A DNA stretch of 61,065 bases, taken from IMG/VR virus record IMGVR_UViG_3300025767_000015, positions 1 to 61,065 of that record, one strand, 5' to 3'. The position numbers and the translations under genes are program-made. This document shows, in pieces, positions 6,156 to 13,876 of the stretch. This DNA is from a virus. Below the pieces are notes generated by a model. That model was not told the origin of the DNA. It made no database searches and saw nothing but the letters and a program-made list of their open reading frames with translations. Each line of letters opens with the position of its first letter. Position 1 is the stretch's first letter.

Positions 6156-6758
6156 TTAAAATGGTAACAGCTTTCTTACTTTAAGATAGGCTCCTGCAGC
6201 TACTACAGCTATTAAAGCAAATACAAAAACTTTAAACTTTCTTTGAGCTGCAATTAGATCACCTTCTATTTCTTTAATAAGTATATTACGTTCTCTAACT
6301 GTAAGTTCTAAGTCAGATTTTAAAGAATCAAGTATGAGTATATCTTTTTTAAGAATGCTTTCTAATGATAGATCACGTACTGTTTCAGTCTTAGTAACTG
6401 TTTTATATTGAACTTTAACAGGGCAGCCTATTGATAAAACTCCTGCAGAATCTATGCTTAGAGTAGTACCATCTGTGAAAACAGTATCAATTTCTTTATA
6501 TAAAGTAATAGAATTGATAGCAGCTGAGTCAGATTGATATAGTGTATCCACTCTTGTTTCTACAACAGTATCATTGATACAGTAACCTTGACGTATAACT
6601 TCAATGGCTACAATATCTAACTTTGATTTATCTTTAAGTACTTGCTTTATTGGATTACACTGAAGGAGTAGCAATGCTGTCAGAATCAAGCAGCTTTTCA
6701 GGAATAATGGCAAAAAATTGAGGGATGAGAATTGTGTCTTCATGATTTTGGTTTTCAT
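6156..6758 (-). CDS. putative unimolecular spanin-like lipoprotein
   Basis: About 200 residues. From ATG 6758 (MKTKIMKTQ...) a basic start leads into a hydrophobic segment ending LLLLQC, a plausible lipoprotein cysteine with a non-standard residue at -1. A beta-rich periplasmic region and a coiled coil follow (about 125-175), then a C-terminal membrane span (VFVFALIAVVAAGAYL) with basic tail. N-terminal lipid anchor plus C-terminal inner-membrane span is the topology of unimolecular spanins (T1 gp11 type), which fuse the two membranes at lysis. Upstream starts at 6773 (ATG) and 6776 (TTG) and a downstream ATG at 6743 are possible. Overlaps the next upstream gene by about 100 nt. Confidence 0.55.
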   Translation of the reverse strand: MKTKIMKTQFSSLNFLPLFLKSCLILTALLLLQCNPIKQVLKDKSKLDIVAIEVIRQGYCINDTVVETRVDTLYQSDSAAINSITLYKEIDTVFTDGTTLSIDSAGVLSIGCPVKVQYKTVTKTETVRDLSLESILKKDILILDSLKSDLELTVRERNILIKEIEGDLIAAQRKFKVFVFALIAVVAAGAYLKVRKLLPF

Positions 6759-6975
6759 TTTGAGATACAGCATCAAACTTTATTCTTAATGCTTGAACTT
6801 CTTTTTCAAGATAGTCAATTTTAACCTGATCTCTCTCAGACTGAGCCAGTAACGTTTTAATATCCTGCTTCATTTCTTGCAGGCTTGTATTTAACATGCC
6901 TACTGCAAAAGCAAAAACAGCTGGTAAAGCCCAAGCTTTTACTGCTGTTATAACTGAAGAATCATTTGCACTCAT
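6655..6975 (-). CDS. short membrane protein with coiled coil, holin-like
   Basis: 106 residues: a polar start, one span at about residues 12-28 (AWALPAVFAFAVGML), then an amphipathic coiled coil (TLLAQSERDQVKIDYLEKEV) and a polar tail. The single N-terminal span and coiled coil resemble small phage holin or antiholin accessory proteins and Rz-type inner-membrane subunits. It heads a two-gene minus-strand unit with the spanin-like gene, and the last third overlaps that gene in another frame, as in Rz/Rz1 pairs. Role in lysis is inferred from topology and pairing. Confidence 0.55.
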   Translation of the reverse strand: MSANDSSVITAVKAWALPAVFAFAVGMLNTSLQEMKQDIKTLLAQSERDQVKIDYLEKEVQALRIKFDAVSQNENQNHEDTILIPQFFAIIPEKLLDSDSIATPSV

Positions 6976-7095
6976 GTGTACAATTTATTATCTTTATAGG
7001 CTCACTCTTTATGTAAAGAGCATAACATTACTAGCTGTTACTGTTAGTAATAATATACAAAAGATGAGCCACTTATCCTACAAAACTAAATAACA
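6976..7095. promoter_or_regulatory. divergent intergenic region with three-stem RNA/DNA structure
   Basis: 120 bp between divergent genes. GGCTCA (6999-7004) pairs with TGAGCC (7065-7070), enclosing hairpin CTCTTTA-TG-TAAAGAG (7005-7020) and TTACTA/TAGTAA (7028-7033, 7045-7050), a three-way junction of 72 nt. The minus strand also reads ATCTTTTGTATATTATTA (7065-7048), a copy of the boundary promoter-like element. TTATCCTACA (7073-7082) is close to a DnaA box (TTATCCACA). Could be promoters, an operator, or an origin. Confidence 0.5.
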
Positions 7096-7653
7096 ATGAG
7101 AAAAAAATATAGTAAGCATCACATTGAAGTTATTACTGAACAAGCGGCTTTAGAAAACCTTTGGGCTAATATTAAAGAAAATTATTCGGTAAGTGAAACT
7201 AGAGATAGATATAATGTCATGTATAGGCATTCAACAATGGTAGCCATAAGAGTACATGGAAACATATCCTTATCAATAATAGGTAGAATATTCAAAAGAA
7301 ATCATGCAACTGTTATTCATGCTCAGAAAAATCATGAGGCTAATTATAAATATGATAAAAGCTATAGAGAAATTTTCTTAGCAGTAGAGAAATTAGTTAA
7401 AGATGCTCTTGATGAATATGATTTAAGGCATGTAGAAATTCAAGACCTAAGTCAAACTTCTATGGATTACACATCTGTAGTAAGAGTATATAAGCAGCAA
7501 GTAAATGAACTTGAGCTAACTATTGCTAAACTTAAGTTAGAAGTTTCAGAAGCTAATACCTTAAGAGATCATGCAAATAAGAATGCTAAAGAGATTTACG
7601 AACGTAATAAATCTTTAAATGAATTAGTCATACGCTATAAAAATCTTATATAA
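7096..7653 (+). CDS. DnaA domain IV-like DNA-binding protein
   Basis: 185 residues. Residues about 33-85 match the DnaA C-terminal helix-turn-helix: ARxx-type helix (RDRYNVMYRHSTMVAIR), SLSIIGRIFKRNHATVIHAQK (about 58-78) where DnaA has the box-reading signature DHSTVxxAxxK. There is no AAA+ domain, so it cannot be an ATP-driven initiator alone. The C-terminal third is a coiled coil (ELELTIAKLKLEV). Likely a phage origin- or operator-binding protein opening the replication block; the next two genes are tightly coupled to it and lead into the DnaB helicase. Confidence 0.8.
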   Translation: MRKKYSKHHIEVITEQAALENLWANIKENYSVSETRDRYNVMYRHSTMVAIRVHGNISLSIIGRIFKRNHATVIHAQKNHEANYKYDKSYREIFLAVEKLVKDALDEYDLRHVEIQDLSQTSMDYTSVVRVYKQQVNELELTIAKLKLEVSEANTLRDHANKNAKEIYERNKSLNELVIRYKNLI

Positions 7654-8204
7654 TGAGTCAAATTAAATTTCTTGCATACCTAGCAAGCAAAGATTTAACA
7701 CCAAGTGAGTATGCTTATGCTTATTGTTATGTAAATCAAGTTGCAATTTTTAAGGATTTAAAAGTAGATCCTAATCTTTTACATAAGAAAAACATTTTAA
7801 TAAAAAATGGTGAAGGATGGCTACCCACTAAAAAAGCTAAGACTATTGTAAAGCAGTCAGAACTATTTTTTCTAAATGATGAAACCACTACCAAAACTTT
7901 TGATTCAAATAAACTTGGAGAGCTAGCAGAGTATCTTCAGTATGTTTTTCCAAAAGATAATGGTGAAGGTAGATTGCTAAGATCTAATAAGAAAGACATT
8001 ATGCAAACCCTTAGAAAGTTTTTTATAAAGTATGATCATGATATGAATACTGTAGCAAGAGCAACTGATGAATATGTTAGAGAACATATTGAAAATCAAA
8101 AGACTCATATACTAATGAACATTACATACTTTATATTAAAAAGCAATAGAAGTACTTTAGCTACTTATTGTGATGAAATAATTAATCCAGACGATAAGAT
8201 ATGA
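7653..8204 (+). CDS. hypothetical replication protein, possible helicase loader
   Basis: 183 residues, helical, starting MSQIKFLAYLASKDLTPSEY, coupled to the DnaA-like gene by a TAATG overlap and to the DnaB-like gene by ATGA. No ATPase motif is visible, so it is not a DnaC-type loader. The segment TLRKFFIKYDHDMNTVARAT looks like a helical DNA- or protein-binding bundle. Position exactly between an origin-binding-type protein and the helicase suggests an adaptor or loader; that is inference. Confidence 0.65.
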   Translation: MSQIKFLAYLASKDLTPSEYAYAYCYVNQVAIFKDLKVDPNLLHKKNILIKNGEGWLPTKKAKTIVKQSELFFLNDETTTKTFDSNKLGELAEYLQYVFPKDNGEGRLLRSNKKDIMQTLRKFFIKYDHDMNTVARATDEYVREHIENQKTHILMNITYFILKSNRSTLATYCDEIINPDDKI

Positions 8205-9211
8205 TTTTAGATGAACTTTCAACAACTATTGGAGAAGCCCTTGAAGCTTCTTACAAATACATAAAAGACAGAAGAGACGGAGAAGCTCCTTCATTACTAA
8301 CACCATTTACATTACTTAATGATAAAGGAGTTGAAGGTATCCAGTGGCAAAGTCATGTAGTTATTGGTGCAAGATCTGGAGTAGGTAAAACACTTATCAA
8401 AGATCAAATACTAAATGCTGCATTTAATTTAAATCCATATGATAACATTCGTGTATTAGATTTTAGTTTTGAGATGACTACTGAGTCTACAGGTTATAGA
8501 AGTATTCAAGCTCATCTGAAACAAGATAAGAGCATGCTTCTTAGTACTAACGGTAACAAAGTAGATAAGCAAACCTGTAAGAGAATAGAACTTGTCATAG
8601 AAAAAATGAATAAGATTCCTTGGAGCTTAATAGCAAAGCCATGTACTCTTGAACAAATAGAAGGAGTCGTTGATGACTGCTTTAAAAAGTTTGATAAAAA
8701 AGGAGATCTTAAAGTTATAATCTCTATAGATCATAGCTTACTAATTAAGAAAAGTAAGAATAGAAACTCTCATCAGACTATAGCTGCATACGGGGATCTT
8801 ATGACAGAGCTAAAGAAAAAGTATAACGTAATTATATTTACTCTTTCTCAGCTTAATAGAAACATTGAAGAAGGTAATCGTAAGATACCAGGTAGAGCAG
8901 AAAACTATCCTAACACTTCAGATATTTCTACAGCTGATGCATTATTGCACCACGCTGATTTCTTAATGATTCTTAACAGGCCTAGTGATTTTAACTTAAG
9001 ACTTTACGGTCCTGATAAAATTATAATACCTGAAAACAAAAACTATGTGGCGTGCCACGTACTTAAGAACAGGTCTGGAGAACAGTTTATAATACACATG
9101 AATGCTAACTATGAAAACTATGAATTTATTGAAATGACAGAAGAACCAGAAAAAGCTGAAGACAAAATGAAAGATCAAACATCAAAATTTAAAAATTCAT
9201 TTGTGCAATGA
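8201..9211 (+). CDS. DnaB-type replicative helicase (RecA domain only)
   Basis: 336 residues with Walker A GARSGVGKT (56-64), LDFSFEM (86-92, DnaB motif with catalytic Glu), Walker B VIISIDHSLLI (172-182), LSQLNR (215-220) and the C-terminal HVLKNRSGE (286-294) matching the arginine-finger region of superfamily 4 helicases. The N-terminal DnaB primase-binding domain is missing: only about 50 residues precede Walker A. Expected to unwind DNA 5'-3' as a hexamer. The primase is a separate gene at 11342. Confidence 0.85.
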   Translation: MILDELSTTIGEALEASYKYIKDRRDGEAPSLLTPFTLLNDKGVEGIQWQSHVVIGARSGVGKTLIKDQILNAAFNLNPYDNIRVLDFSFEMTTESTGYRSIQAHLKQDKSMLLSTNGNKVDKQTCKRIELVIEKMNKIPWSLIAKPCTLEQIEGVVDDCFKKFDKKGDLKVIISIDHSLLIKKSKNRNSHQTIAAYGDLMTELKKKYNVIIFTLSQLNRNIEEGNRKIPGRAENYPNTSDISTADALLHHADFLMILNRPSDFNLRLYGPDKIIIPENKNYVACHVLKNRSGEQFIIHMNANYENYEFIEMTEEPEKAEDKMKDQTSKFKNSFVQ

Positions 9212-9846
9212 CAACAGAAGAAAGAAAAATTAAAAAGGCAGAGCTGTATAAAATGTACAGTGATTACTTTACTGCCAAGAACATTAACCCATATTTCATT
9301 ACTAAGACTATTCGTAAAGAAGGTAATGGGGAACAGTATACTGCAGCTTCATTTTTTGAAAATGAGTTTAGTGTAACTGAAAAGTATGGTGAAGTTTACG
9401 TTGTAAATGTAAACTGGAGAGACATGAGTCCTTCAAAGTCTGATGATTTTAGCCTATACAAGTGGACATACAATCCTTACTGGAATGATCCTTCAGAAGG
9501 CTATGAAAAGATTGTAATAAATAGTAATGGTAATACATTTACTAAGTATGCTATTCCTATTGAAGAGTTTACAGTTGTAGGTAAAGGTGCTGAGTTTTGG
9601 AAAAGCTTTAGCCCTAAGACAGAACCAGAGCTACCTTTATTTGATATGAGTTCTATATCAGGTGTTAAACCTAAGCATGAACCTATTGAAGCTTCAGCAG
9701 CTTTTTCAGAAGCAATTGAAGATGAAGGTATGGATACATTAGTTAATAAGCTTACTGCTAAAGATCTATATGCTTTAGTTCATAGAAAGCCTATTAGCAG
9801 TATCCCAGGAATAAATGAATTTATTAATCGTGAAAACAATATCTAA
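9208..9846 (+). CDS. hypothetical protein in replication operon, 212 aa
   Basis: Joined by ATGA to the helicase and by TAATG to the Sak4-like gene, so it belongs to the same operon. The first half is beta-rich and aromatic (KWTYNPYWNDPSEGYEKI); the C-terminus is helical and ends in KPISSIPGINEFINRENNI. No recognised family. May be a helicase or recombinase accessory factor, from position alone. Confidence 0.7.
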   Translation: MTTEERKIKKAELYKMYSDYFTAKNINPYFITKTIRKEGNGEQYTAASFFENEFSVTEKYGEVYVVNVNWRDMSPSKSDDFSLYKWTYNPYWNDPSEGYEKIVINSNGNTFTKYAIPIEEFTVVGKGAEFWKSFSPKTEPELPLFDMSSISGVKPKHEPIEASAAFSEAIEDEGMDTLVNKLTAKDLYALVHRKPISSIPGINEFINRENNI

Positions 9847-10526
9847 TGGCACAAGCAGTATTAGTAATTGGGGAATCAGGTAGTGGTAAATCTACAGCTA
9901 TCAAAACCCTAGACCCAGAGGAAACATTTATCTACAATGTAGCTAATAAACCTCTACCTTTTAGAGGATGGAAAAAACGGTATCAGTATGAAGGTGAAAC
10001 CATGAACATGAGTAAACAAAATACTCCGTTAGGTTTGACTCAAAGTGTTACACAGTTATTGGAAGCAAAGCCTAACATTAAGAATATCATCATAGATGAC
10101 TTTCAGTATTTAATGGCTTTTGAATACATGAACCAAGCTGATGTTAAAGGTTATGACAAGTTTGTAAAGCTTGCCAAACAAATCTATGACATCATTAAGT
10201 TTACTGTAACTGAATTACCTGATGATATCTTTGTAGTATTTCTATCTCATGCTGAAGAGTCTGTAGACTTAGATGGGCGTAGAAAAATTAAAGCTAAAAC
10301 TATTGGTAAAATGATTGACAATGCTCTTACATTAGAGGGTTTGTTTTCTACAGTCTTGTTTTCTAAAGTTAAGCGCACTAAAGAAGGTGTTGAACATATA
10401 TTTGAAACCACTAACAATGGTGAAAATACATGTAAATCTCCTGACGGTATGTTTGATAAAGAAATACCTAATGACTTGCAGTATGTTAAAGAGTGTATCG
10501 TTAGATACGAAAATGAAGAAGAATAA
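9846..10526 (+). CDS. Sak4-like RecA-fold ATPase (recombination)
   Basis: 226 residues, a single RecA-like core: Walker A GESGSGKST (9-17), IIIDDFQYL (about 81-89) as Walker B, FVVFLSHAEE (about 129-138) as the following strand, and TIGKMIDN. The layout matches the Sak4 family of phage single-strand annealing or recombinase proteins, which often sit next to their SSB. The following gene at 10549 fits that partner role. Acts on ssDNA in recombination-dependent replication or repair. Confidence 0.75.
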   Translation: MAQAVLVIGESGSGKSTAIKTLDPEETFIYNVANKPLPFRGWKKRYQYEGETMNMSKQNTPLGLTQSVTQLLEAKPNIKNIIIDDFQYLMAFEYMNQADVKGYDKFVKLAKQIYDIIKFTVTELPDDIFVVFLSHAEESVDLDGRRKIKAKTIGKMIDNALTLEGLFSTVLFSKVKRTKEGVEHIFETTNNGENTCKSPDGMFDKEIPNDLQYVKECIVRYENEEE

Positions 10527-10548
10527 TAATTAGTAAAATCAAAAGAAA

Positions 10549-11250
10549 ATGTTAAGTACAAAAGGAATCACAACAGGTGGTAGTGGTAAGACTAGCCCAT
10601 TAATTAAGCCAGGAACTCACAAAGTAATGATCTATGATCTTTATTCAGAAACTCCTCCTTATGTTGATCAAAATAATCCAGATAGATTAAATGTAAATGT
10701 TCGTATTGAAACAGAACCAATTGAAGGTTTACAAGGTTGGGAAAGAAATAGAGATGAGCCTAGTGCAGGCATAGCTGAAGGACAAATTGGTATTGTATCA
10801 TTGAACCCTTACGGTTATTCTACCCGCACTTTACCAGATGGTACTAAAATAGACCGTGATGTTTCTATCTTACGCATTCTTAAAGCTTTAGCTAAGGCTA
10901 AAAATGTTGAAGATGAGTTAGATGCTATTGAAGCAAATACTATTGAAGAATTTGTATCTATGGCTAAGCATGTTATATGTGATAAAGAATACATCCACAT
11001 GGTTGTAGGTGCTAAGAAGTCAGCTTCTAATGGTTATTACAAGTATTATTTAGATTTAGCTCAACCTAAAAGCAGAACTGGTAAAGCTTTCAGTACTAAC
11101 CCTGATGAATTGTTTGCATATTCAGAAGAGAAAGATGTTTATATCACTCAGAAAGCTAAAGAATTAGCAGCTGAGAAAGCAGAAGGTTCTGAAACAGTAA
11201 ATGCTTTTGGTAGTAATAGTACTCCTAAAGGAAATGGATTTACTCTATAA
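10549..11250 (+). CDS. probable single-stranded DNA-binding partner protein
   Basis: 233 residues. Begins with a Gly/Ser/Thr-rich leader (MLSTKGITTGGSGKTSPLIK; the GGSGKTS is a loose P-loop look-alike without a Walker B). The middle is beta-rich (HKVMIYDLYSETPPY, VNVRIETEP, YYKYYLDLAQPK) and the tail low-complexity (NAFGSNSTPKGNGFTL), ending hydrophobic as SSB tails do. Placed straight after the Sak4-like gene and followed by a strong terminator. No sequence motif proves ssDNA binding; the call rests on fold pattern and neighbourhood. Confidence 0.55.
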   Translation: MLSTKGITTGGSGKTSPLIKPGTHKVMIYDLYSETPPYVDQNNPDRLNVNVRIETEPIEGLQGWERNRDEPSAGIAEGQIGIVSLNPYGYSTRTLPDGTKIDRDVSILRILKALAKAKNVEDELDAIEANTIEEFVSMAKHVICDKEYIHMVVGAKKSASNGYYKYYLDLAQPKSRTGKAFSTNPDELFAYSEEKDVYITQKAKELAAEKAEGSETVNAFGSNSTPKGNGFTL

Positions 11251-11277
11251 GATTTAGTAGTTCATAAAGCAAAGAAG

Positions 11278-11316
11278 AGAGGGGGCAATTAGCTCCCTCT
11301 TTTTTTATCTAATAAT
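11278..11316 (+). terminator. strong terminator with promoter-like 3' extension
   Basis: AGAGGGGGC (11278-11286), loop AATTA, GCTCCCTCT (11292-11300) with one G-U pair, followed by eight Ts (11300-11307). The T-run continues into ATCTAATAATT, similar to the terminator-promoter fusions at 2.7, 21.2 and 25.9 kb. Separates the helicase/recombinase unit from the primase unit. Confidence 0.75.
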
Positions 11317-11341
11317 TTTTTATAAGTTTACTGATGCTACT

Positions 11342-12328
11342 ATGATATCTACTAAGAACCTTATTGATGACATCCGTGAAATACCTTCACGCTGGATATT
11401 TGAATACTACTGGAACTTACCTCAGCCTTTAAATGGGCAGAGAGTTCAGGTGCCATCAATGTTTAATCCTACAGAAAGAACACCTTCAATGTATTTTTAT
11501 TTTGTAGAAGCACGTAATGATTATCGTTACAAATGTTTCTCTACAAATAATCAAGGAGATGGTGTAAATCTTCTATCTGCTACTAGGAATATAAGCAGTG
11601 GTCAAGCAATACAATTAATACTTACTGATTATAATAAGTATGTTTCCAAGCATGGACATAGTAAAATTAACAGAGAGTATTCTGATCACACCAGTTTTGA
11701 AGTATCTGATATTATTACAAGAGATTGGAATAAATTAGATCAAGACTATTGGACGTTCTATGGTATAAGTAGTGATACATTACACCAATTCAACGTTAAG
11801 CCTTTAGAATCTATTACAATGATAACTGAGACTAACTCAGGTAAAAGATATTCTACTATAAGCCACTCTAACATGTATGGATATTTTACAGCTGATGATG
11901 AATTGTATAAAATTTATCAGCCGCATAATAAAAAATACAAGTTTATGAAGTTGCAAGACTATCTTCAAGGAGTTAATCAACTTACATATGAGAAACCATA
12001 TTTAGTTATATGTTCTTCATTAAAAGATTGTATGTGTTTATCTGAGCTAGGTTACAGTAATATTGAAACTATTGCTCCAGACAGTGAAAATACCATGATT
12101 AAACCCATGTATATAGACACTTTTAAAAGCAGATACAAAGGCATAGTAACATTATTTGATAGTGATAAAGCAGGTAAAGAATCTTCATTGAAATATCTTA
12201 ATGAATATGGTATACCTACAGCGTTATTACCTATAATGAAAGATCTATCAGACGCAGTTGCTGTTAAAGGTATGGACCTTGTAAGAGAAACACTTACACC
12301 CATACTTAGAAAAGCACTATCTTTGTAA
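11342..12328 (+). CDS. DnaG-type primase with degenerate zinc domain and altered Toprim
   Basis: 328 residues. The N-terminus follows the CHC2 primase pattern (FNPTERTPSMYFYF ... YKCFSTNNQGDGVNLL; compare FHxEKTPSF ... HCFGCGxxGDV) but keeps only one Cys, so zinc binding is probably lost. A Toprim domain follows: LVICSSLKDCMCLSELG, where the catalytic Glu of the usual EGxxD becomes Ser, then VTLFDSDKAGKES with the DxD pair, and KDLSDAVAVKG. Makes RNA primers for replication. Its TAA at 12326-12328 lies 1 nt before the RusA-like start. Confidence 0.8.
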   Translation: MISTKNLIDDIREIPSRWIFEYYWNLPQPLNGQRVQVPSMFNPTERTPSMYFYFVEARNDYRYKCFSTNNQGDGVNLLSATRNISSGQAIQLILTDYNKYVSKHGHSKINREYSDHTSFEVSDIITRDWNKLDQDYWTFYGISSDTLHQFNVKPLESITMITETNSGKRYSTISHSNMYGYFTADDELYKIYQPHNKKYKFMKLQDYLQGVNQLTYEKPYLVICSSLKDCMCLSELGYSNIETIAPDSENTMIKPMYIDTFKSRYKGIVTLFDSDKAGKESSLKYLNEYGIPTALLPIMKDLSDAVAVKGMDLVRETLTPILRKALSL

Positions 12329-12329
12329 A

Positions 12330-12698
12330 ATGAAAGAGTTTTTTATTCCTTACAATTGCCCCTCATCAAAGAACAGTCGTCAATGGACTGGTAAATATTT
12401 TGTTGTAAGCAAAGGTGTACAGAAATGGAAAGCACTTACAAAACCTGTTTGGCAGAAATATAAAGAAGACTTCTTAAAAGCTATTGAAGGTAAAGACCTC
12501 CCTCTTAAAATAGAGATGGAATTTATTAGAGGTAGTAGACATAAGTTTGATTATATAAATCCTGCACAAACTATTCAAGATGAAATGGTGCATCACGGTT
12601 GGTTAGAAGATGACAACTGCACTATTATGATTCCTTATTTCAGGCCTTACAGCTATGATAAGGAAAACCCTGGAGTATACATTCGTATACTAGACTAA
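12330..12698 (+). CDS. RusA-like Holliday junction resolvase
   Basis: 122 residues. PYNCPSSKNSRQWTG at the N-terminus and the acidic core KFDYINPAQTIQDEMVHHGWLEDDN (residues 72-96) match the RusA pattern, with D74, D84 and D94/D95 as the metal ligands. RusA dimers cut four-way junctions, resolving recombination or replication intermediates before packaging. Fits between primase and polymerase in a replication block. Confidence 0.85.
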   Translation: MKEFFIPYNCPSSKNSRQWTGKYFVVSKGVQKWKALTKPVWQKYKEDFLKAIEGKDLPLKIEMEFIRGSRHKFDYINPAQTIQDEMVHHGWLEDDNCTIMIPYFRPYSYDKENPGVYIRILD

Positions 12699-12714
12699 TT
12701 TTAATTTACATACT

Positions 12715-13869
12715 ATGGCAGACATGAAAATGCTGTCACGGGTAAGTAAGGATTTGTTATTTGATGAGCCCTACTATGGGCATTTTATGTCAAGTCTTAA
12801 CAGATCCTTTAACCGTGACGTACCTACAGCTGGTGTTGCTAAAGATGGTATTGGAGTAAAACTTGTAGTTAATCCTGATTTCTTTGAAAGTCTTAGTGAC
12901 TTACATAGAAAAGGTTTAATTAAACATGAGCTACTTCATATTGCCTTTGGACACTTAATTATGCGTGATTCTTACGCAGACAAAGAGCTATTTAATATAG
13001 CTGCAGATCTAGAAATCAATCAGTATATACATCCTAACTGGCTACCAGAAGGAGGTATTACTATGGATTCTTTTCCTAATCTAAGTCTTCCTCTTAAAGC
13101 TGGTACTAAAAAGTACTATGAGCTTTTACAAGAAGAAAGAGATAAAGGAGATAATGGAGATCAAGATTTACAAGACATGCTTTCACAAGGAGGTCCTGGT
13201 AATCATGATTGGCAAGACTTTGAAAATCTTGGTGAAGCTGAACAGAAGCTTATACAAAAACAAGTTGATCATCAATTAGTTACAATTGCAGATGAACTTG
13301 AAAAACATAGTGGAAGTGTTCCAGGTGAACTATCAGGTCTTATTCAAAGACTAAAGTATGTAGAGCCTGCAAAGTTTGACTGGAAAGGTTATCTAAGGAG
13401 ATTTGTTGGAGCGTCTATTAAATCTTATACAAGAATACTAAGACGTAAGCCTAGTAAAAGATATCCTGATAATCCAGGTCTTAAAATTAAATATAGAAAC
13501 AGTGTGTTAGTAGCTATTGATACATCTGGTTCTGTAAGTGATAATGAAGTTAAGGAGTTCCTTAATGAAATACATCACATTAGTAAGACCGGTAGTCATG
13601 TAGACATCATTCAATGTGATACACAAATTCAAAGTGTAGAAGCTTTTAATCCTAAGAAAGATTTTAAAGTACATGGAAGAGGTGGTACATCTTTTCAACC
13701 AGTAATTGATTACTATAATAAGAATAGTAGACTCTATACTACTCTTATTTATTTAACAGATGGTGAGGCAAGACCTCCAGATAATTGTCCTAAAAGAACA
13801 TTGTGGTGTCACTCATCACTTTCAAGAATTAATCCTGACCTACCCGGTTACAAAATTAAATTAAACTAA
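12715..13869 (+). CDS. VWA-domain protein with HExxH motif (DUF2201-like)
   Basis: 384 residues in two parts. N-terminal part: RKGLIKHELLHIAFGH (about 65-80) contains H71-E72-x2-H75, a metallopeptidase-like zinc motif seen in DUF2201 proteins. C-terminal part: a von Willebrand A domain with an intact metal site DTSGS (269-273), GGTSF (T325) and LTDGE (D349). DUF2201 proteins are usually paired with MoxR-type AAA+ ATPases, as here with the next gene 7 bp away. Such pairs act as chaperone-like machines on metal or protein complexes; substrate unknown. Confidence 0.8.
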   Translation: MADMKMLSRVSKDLLFDEPYYGHFMSSLNRSFNRDVPTAGVAKDGIGVKLVVNPDFFESLSDLHRKGLIKHELLHIAFGHLIMRDSYADKELFNIAADLEINQYIHPNWLPEGGITMDSFPNLSLPLKAGTKKYYELLQEERDKGDNGDQDLQDMLSQGGPGNHDWQDFENLGEAEQKLIQKQVDHQLVTIADELEKHSGSVPGELSGLIQRLKYVEPAKFDWKGYLRRFVGASIKSYTRILRRKPSKRYPDNPGLKIKYRNSVLVAIDTSGSVSDNEVKEFLNEIHHISKTGSHVDIIQCDTQIQSVEAFNPKKDFKVHGRGGTSFQPVIDYYNKNSRLYTTLIYLTDGEARPPDNCPKRTLWCHSSLSRINPDLPGYKIKLN

Positions 13870-13876
13870 AATTACT

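Noticed and set aside
6655-6776. Programmed frameshift joining the two minus-strand membrane genes
   Set aside because: The second frame has its own start codons and signal-like sequence, and no slippery heptamer stands out; overlapping genes explain it more simply.
10549-10620. P-loop (GGSGKTS) in the SSB-like protein
   Set aside because: It lies in a disordered-looking leader with no hydrophobic strand before it and no Walker B after it.
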